Shown here: positions 6,109 through 7,504 of the stretch, in pieces
Layout of the letters: every line of letters begins with the position of its first letter
Numbering within the stretch: the stretch's first letter is position 1
Source: Clostridium sp.
Lineage (GTDB): Bacteria; Bacillota; Clostridia; Clostridiales; Clostridiaceae
DNA: 7,504 nt
Assembly: GCA_018372555.1 (NCBI GenBank)
Contig: JAHAIU010000135.1
Coordinates: 1 to 7,504, forward strand
Direction of reading: 5' to 3'
Notes under the pieces: generated by a model
Databases searched by the model: none
Seen by the model: only the letters and a program-made list of their open reading frames with translations
Told to the model about the DNA's origin: nothing
Position numbers and translations under genes: made by a program

Positions 6109-7023
6109 ATGAATGATAGTATTGTAATCACAGCAATAAGTCAAATTTATCCAGATGATAATCAGAATAATAATTTAATGGACTACTATTTGAAAGACTC
6201 AACAACTTACAATATGCAAGCACTAGAAAAAGTTTTAGGCAAGAGATTTGTCAAAAAAAGGGATAAATCAACAAATTCAGTGATAGTAGCTGCTGGGGAG
6301 ATTATTTCAAAATTTGAAGATATTGATTTAAAAAATATGGGTATTATATTAGGAAACACTCTAGGTGGCTGGAGTTATGTTGAAGAGCAACTGGCAACGC
6401 TATATCTAAAAAAAGATATGACAGTTATCAATCCTTATGTAGCTACAGCTTGGTTTCCAACCGCTTCGCAAGGTGAATTGTCCATTTTTAATGGTATTTT
6501 AGGGTATAGTAAAACATTTTGTGGTGGAGAGCTTAGTTCTGGATTTGCTTTAAAACATGCTTACGATTCAATAATGTCTGGAAAAATAACAAAAGCGATT
6601 GTTGGCGGAGTAGAAGCTCCCAATACTCAACTTATTCATAATATTTTTGCAGAAGAGCATGATTTAGTCGACGGTTGTATTTTGTTTTCTTTGGAGAAAA
6701 TAACAACTAGAACTGAGGATATTAAATTACGAAGAGCTCTGATAGAGATAGAGGAAATAGTTGTTGGAAGATCGTTAGAAAAACTCATCAATAAAATTAG
6801 TAACACTACCTATTTGTATACTGATGTCGTAAGTGTAACTAACAAACTTGAAGCTAAAGAAGTATCAATAGAAACATTTCAAGTCAACAATAAATTATTT
6901 TCTCTAAAGGTTCCAAAAATTATTTTAAATTTATATGATAAATTTAAAAATAAATCTCAAAAAGTAACGGTCTTAACACAAGACGATGGTCAGTATTTAT
7001 TAATGAACTTAAAAATATTGTGA
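6109..7023 (+). CDS. Short ketosynthase beta / chain-length factor (KS-beta)
   Basis: This 304-residue protein (from ATG 6109) is a ketosynthase homologue without the catalytic Cys. It aligns without gaps to KS-alpha around the active site: KS-alpha 'VVATGCTGGLDAIG' against 'KTFCGGELSSGFALK' here, putting Glu141 at the Cys position. Classical chain-length factors carry Gln there. A lone Cys138 lies three residues earlier. After 'VGGVEAPNT' the RPFDxxRDG segment is shortened to 'FAEEHDLVDGCILFSLEK'. The C-terminal part is about 100 residues against about 170 in KS-alpha, and has no HG-x-GT or K-x-x-GH motif. It is therefore about 100 residues shorter than usual chain-length factors. It would form the heterodimer with KS-alpha and set chain length. 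GTG 6079, overlapping the KS-alpha stop, is the alternative start. The frame is clean, so this looks like a specialised protein rather than a pseudogene. Confidence 0.82.
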   Translation: MNDSIVITAISQIYPDDNQNNNLMDYYLKDSTTYNMQALEKVLGKRFVKKRDKSTNSVIVAAGEIISKFEDIDLKNMGIILGNTLGGWSYVEEQLATLYLKKDMTVINPYVATAWFPTASQGELSIFNGILGYSKTFCGGELSSGFALKHAYDSIMSGKITKAIVGGVEAPNTQLIHNIFAEEHDLVDGCILFSLEKITTRTEDIKLRRALIEIEEIVVGRSLEKLINKISNTTYLYTDVVSVTNKLEAKEVSIETFQVNNKLFSLKVPKIILNLYDKFKNKSQKVTVLTQDDGQYLLMNLKIL

Positions 7024-7370
7024 TGAAAAGTAGGTATAATGTGCATATAGGAACAGTGTTTATTAGGGTAAAGGATATAAAAAGATCTAAAAAATGGTAT
7101 CAAGAGAATCTCGATTTACTTGTTAATTGGGAGATGGATAATATCTGTGCATTTAAACTTGGTGAAACCGATATTACTTTGGTCCAACAAGAGTTAGATG
7201 TGACCAAAGATGTTACTTTCAACATTTTTTGTAACGACATTATTGGTCGAAGAGATAAATTTTTAGAAAGAGGAATCTGTGTTTCTGAGCTAAAAGAATG
7301 GAATAATATAACTTATTTTTCTTTAAAAGATCCTGATTCTAATTTATTAGAAATATGCAGTATTAAATAA
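7023..7370 (+). CDS. VOC-superfamily (glyoxalase/bleomycin-resistance fold) protein
   Basis: This 115-residue protein has the paired beta-alpha-beta-beta-beta layout of the vicinal-oxygen-chelate fold. 'TVFIRVKDIKRSKKWYQENLDL' (10-31) matches the N-terminal 'V-x-D-x-x-x-S-x-x-F/W-Y' half, and 'DPDSNLLEI' near the end matches the 'DP-x-G-N-x-x-E' half. The usual first metal ligand, a His at the start of the V-x-V-x-D strand, reads Thr10, so it may bind ligand rather than catalyse with metal, as drug-binding members do. Its role in the pathway is unknown; resistance by sequestration, or a ring-opening/oxygenase step, are possibilities. ATG 7023 shares TGATG with the stop of the chain-length factor gene, so translation is probably coupled; no clear Shine-Dalgarno site precedes it. 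No terminator hairpin follows the stop. Confidence 0.72.
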   Translation: MKSRYNVHIGTVFIRVKDIKRSKKWYQENLDLLVNWEMDNICAFKLGETDITLVQQELDVTKDVTFNIFCNDIIGRRDKFLERGICVSELKEWNNITYFSLKDPDSNLLEICSIK

Positions 7371-7407
7371 AGTTGACTTTTCAGAGGAAGGTAGGAGATT
7401 AATATAG

Positions 7408-7504
7408 ATTACCTCATTTTTATCAGTTGACCAACAAGATATGTTTTTAAAAAGTTTAGCAAAATTAGAATTAGGACTTGAAAAATATAAATCAGAAATA
7501 ACAA
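7408..7504 (+). CDS. Possible start of a further operon gene, ATT start, cut by window edge
   Basis: From ATT 7408 to the window end 32 codons are open without a stop. AGGAG (7393-7397) lies 10 bases before the ATT. The in-frame ATG at 7441 has no ribosome site. The peptide 'TSFLSVDQQDMFLKSLAKL' is helical and unrecognised. ATT starts are rare, so this is tentative, but a strong Shine-Dalgarno site followed by an open frame and no terminator suggests the operon continues. Confidence 0.35.
   Translation, partial: MTSFLSVDQQDMFLKSLAKLELGLEKYKSEIT

Noticed and set aside
7373..7408. TTGACT after the VOC gene as an internal promoter -35
   Set aside because: The nearest -10-like hexamers lie 20 or more bases away, outside the usual spacing.
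7388..7421. Possible terminator: AGGTA (7389-7393) and TACCT (7410-7414) followed by a short T run
   Set aside because: Only a 5-bp stem with a 16-base loop, and it contains the Shine-Dalgarno site of the next frame; too weak to call.
1..7504. CRISPR arrays, tRNA/rRNA genes, insertion sequences, long repeats
   Set aside because: Read through on both strands; no repeat-spacer pattern, transposase frame or tRNA-like cloverleaf was seen.

Overview
This window is most of a compact type II (iterative, dissociated) polyketide synthase cluster in an AT-rich, low-GC bacterium. The A/T-heavy codons, strong AGGAGG-type Shine-Dalgarno sites, TTG starts and tight overlaps suggest a Firmicute. The genus cannot be read from the sequence. 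Type II PKS clusters for aromatic polyketides are best known from high-GC actinobacteria. Low-GC examples are few; from memory, clostrubin from Clostridium and human-microbiome clusters found by metagenome mining.

Layout. On the minus strand at the left are two coupled genes: an AlkA-like HhH-GPD DNA glycosylase (263-1168) and the N-terminal 88 residues of a methyltransferase that runs off the edge (1-266). Their stop and start share ATGA. A 111-bp divergent intergenic region (1169-1279) holds a good promoter on each strand, aimed at each other, with a perfect 8-bp inverted repeat between them. Rightward come seven genes, six overlapping or within about 26 bp: a flavin-dependent halogenase (1280-2500), an acyl carrier protein fused to an aromatase/cyclase domain (2493-3203), a two-domain aromatase/cyclase (3193-4068), a PF04199-type cyclase (about 4058-4807), ketosynthase alpha (4823-6082), a short ketosynthase beta/chain-length factor (6109-7023) and a VOC-fold protein (7023-7370). 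An open frame behind a Shine-Dalgarno site at the right edge (from about 7408) may begin the next gene.

How they work together (inference). KS-alpha (Cys168, His309, Lys341, His346 present) and the chain-length factor (Glu at the Cys position) would build a poly-beta-ketone on the ACP. The three SRPBCC domains and the PF04199 cyclase would fold and aromatise it. The halogenase (GxGxxG, WxWxIP, Lys72) would chlorinate the ring, and the methyltransferase would methylate it. No ketoreductase, malonyl transferase or phosphopantetheinyl transferase lies in the window; the last two are normally borrowed from fatty-acid synthesis. The predicted product is a halogenated, possibly methylated aromatic polyketide. 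The glycosylase, and possibly the VOC protein, may provide self-protection.

The most unusual points are the ACP-aromatase fusion, the three related SRPBCC domains over two genes, the truncated chain-length factor with Glu for Cys/Gln, a DNA glycosylase with Asp-to-Glu at the presumed catalytic position coupled to a tailoring gene, and the face-to-face promoter pair over a palindrome.
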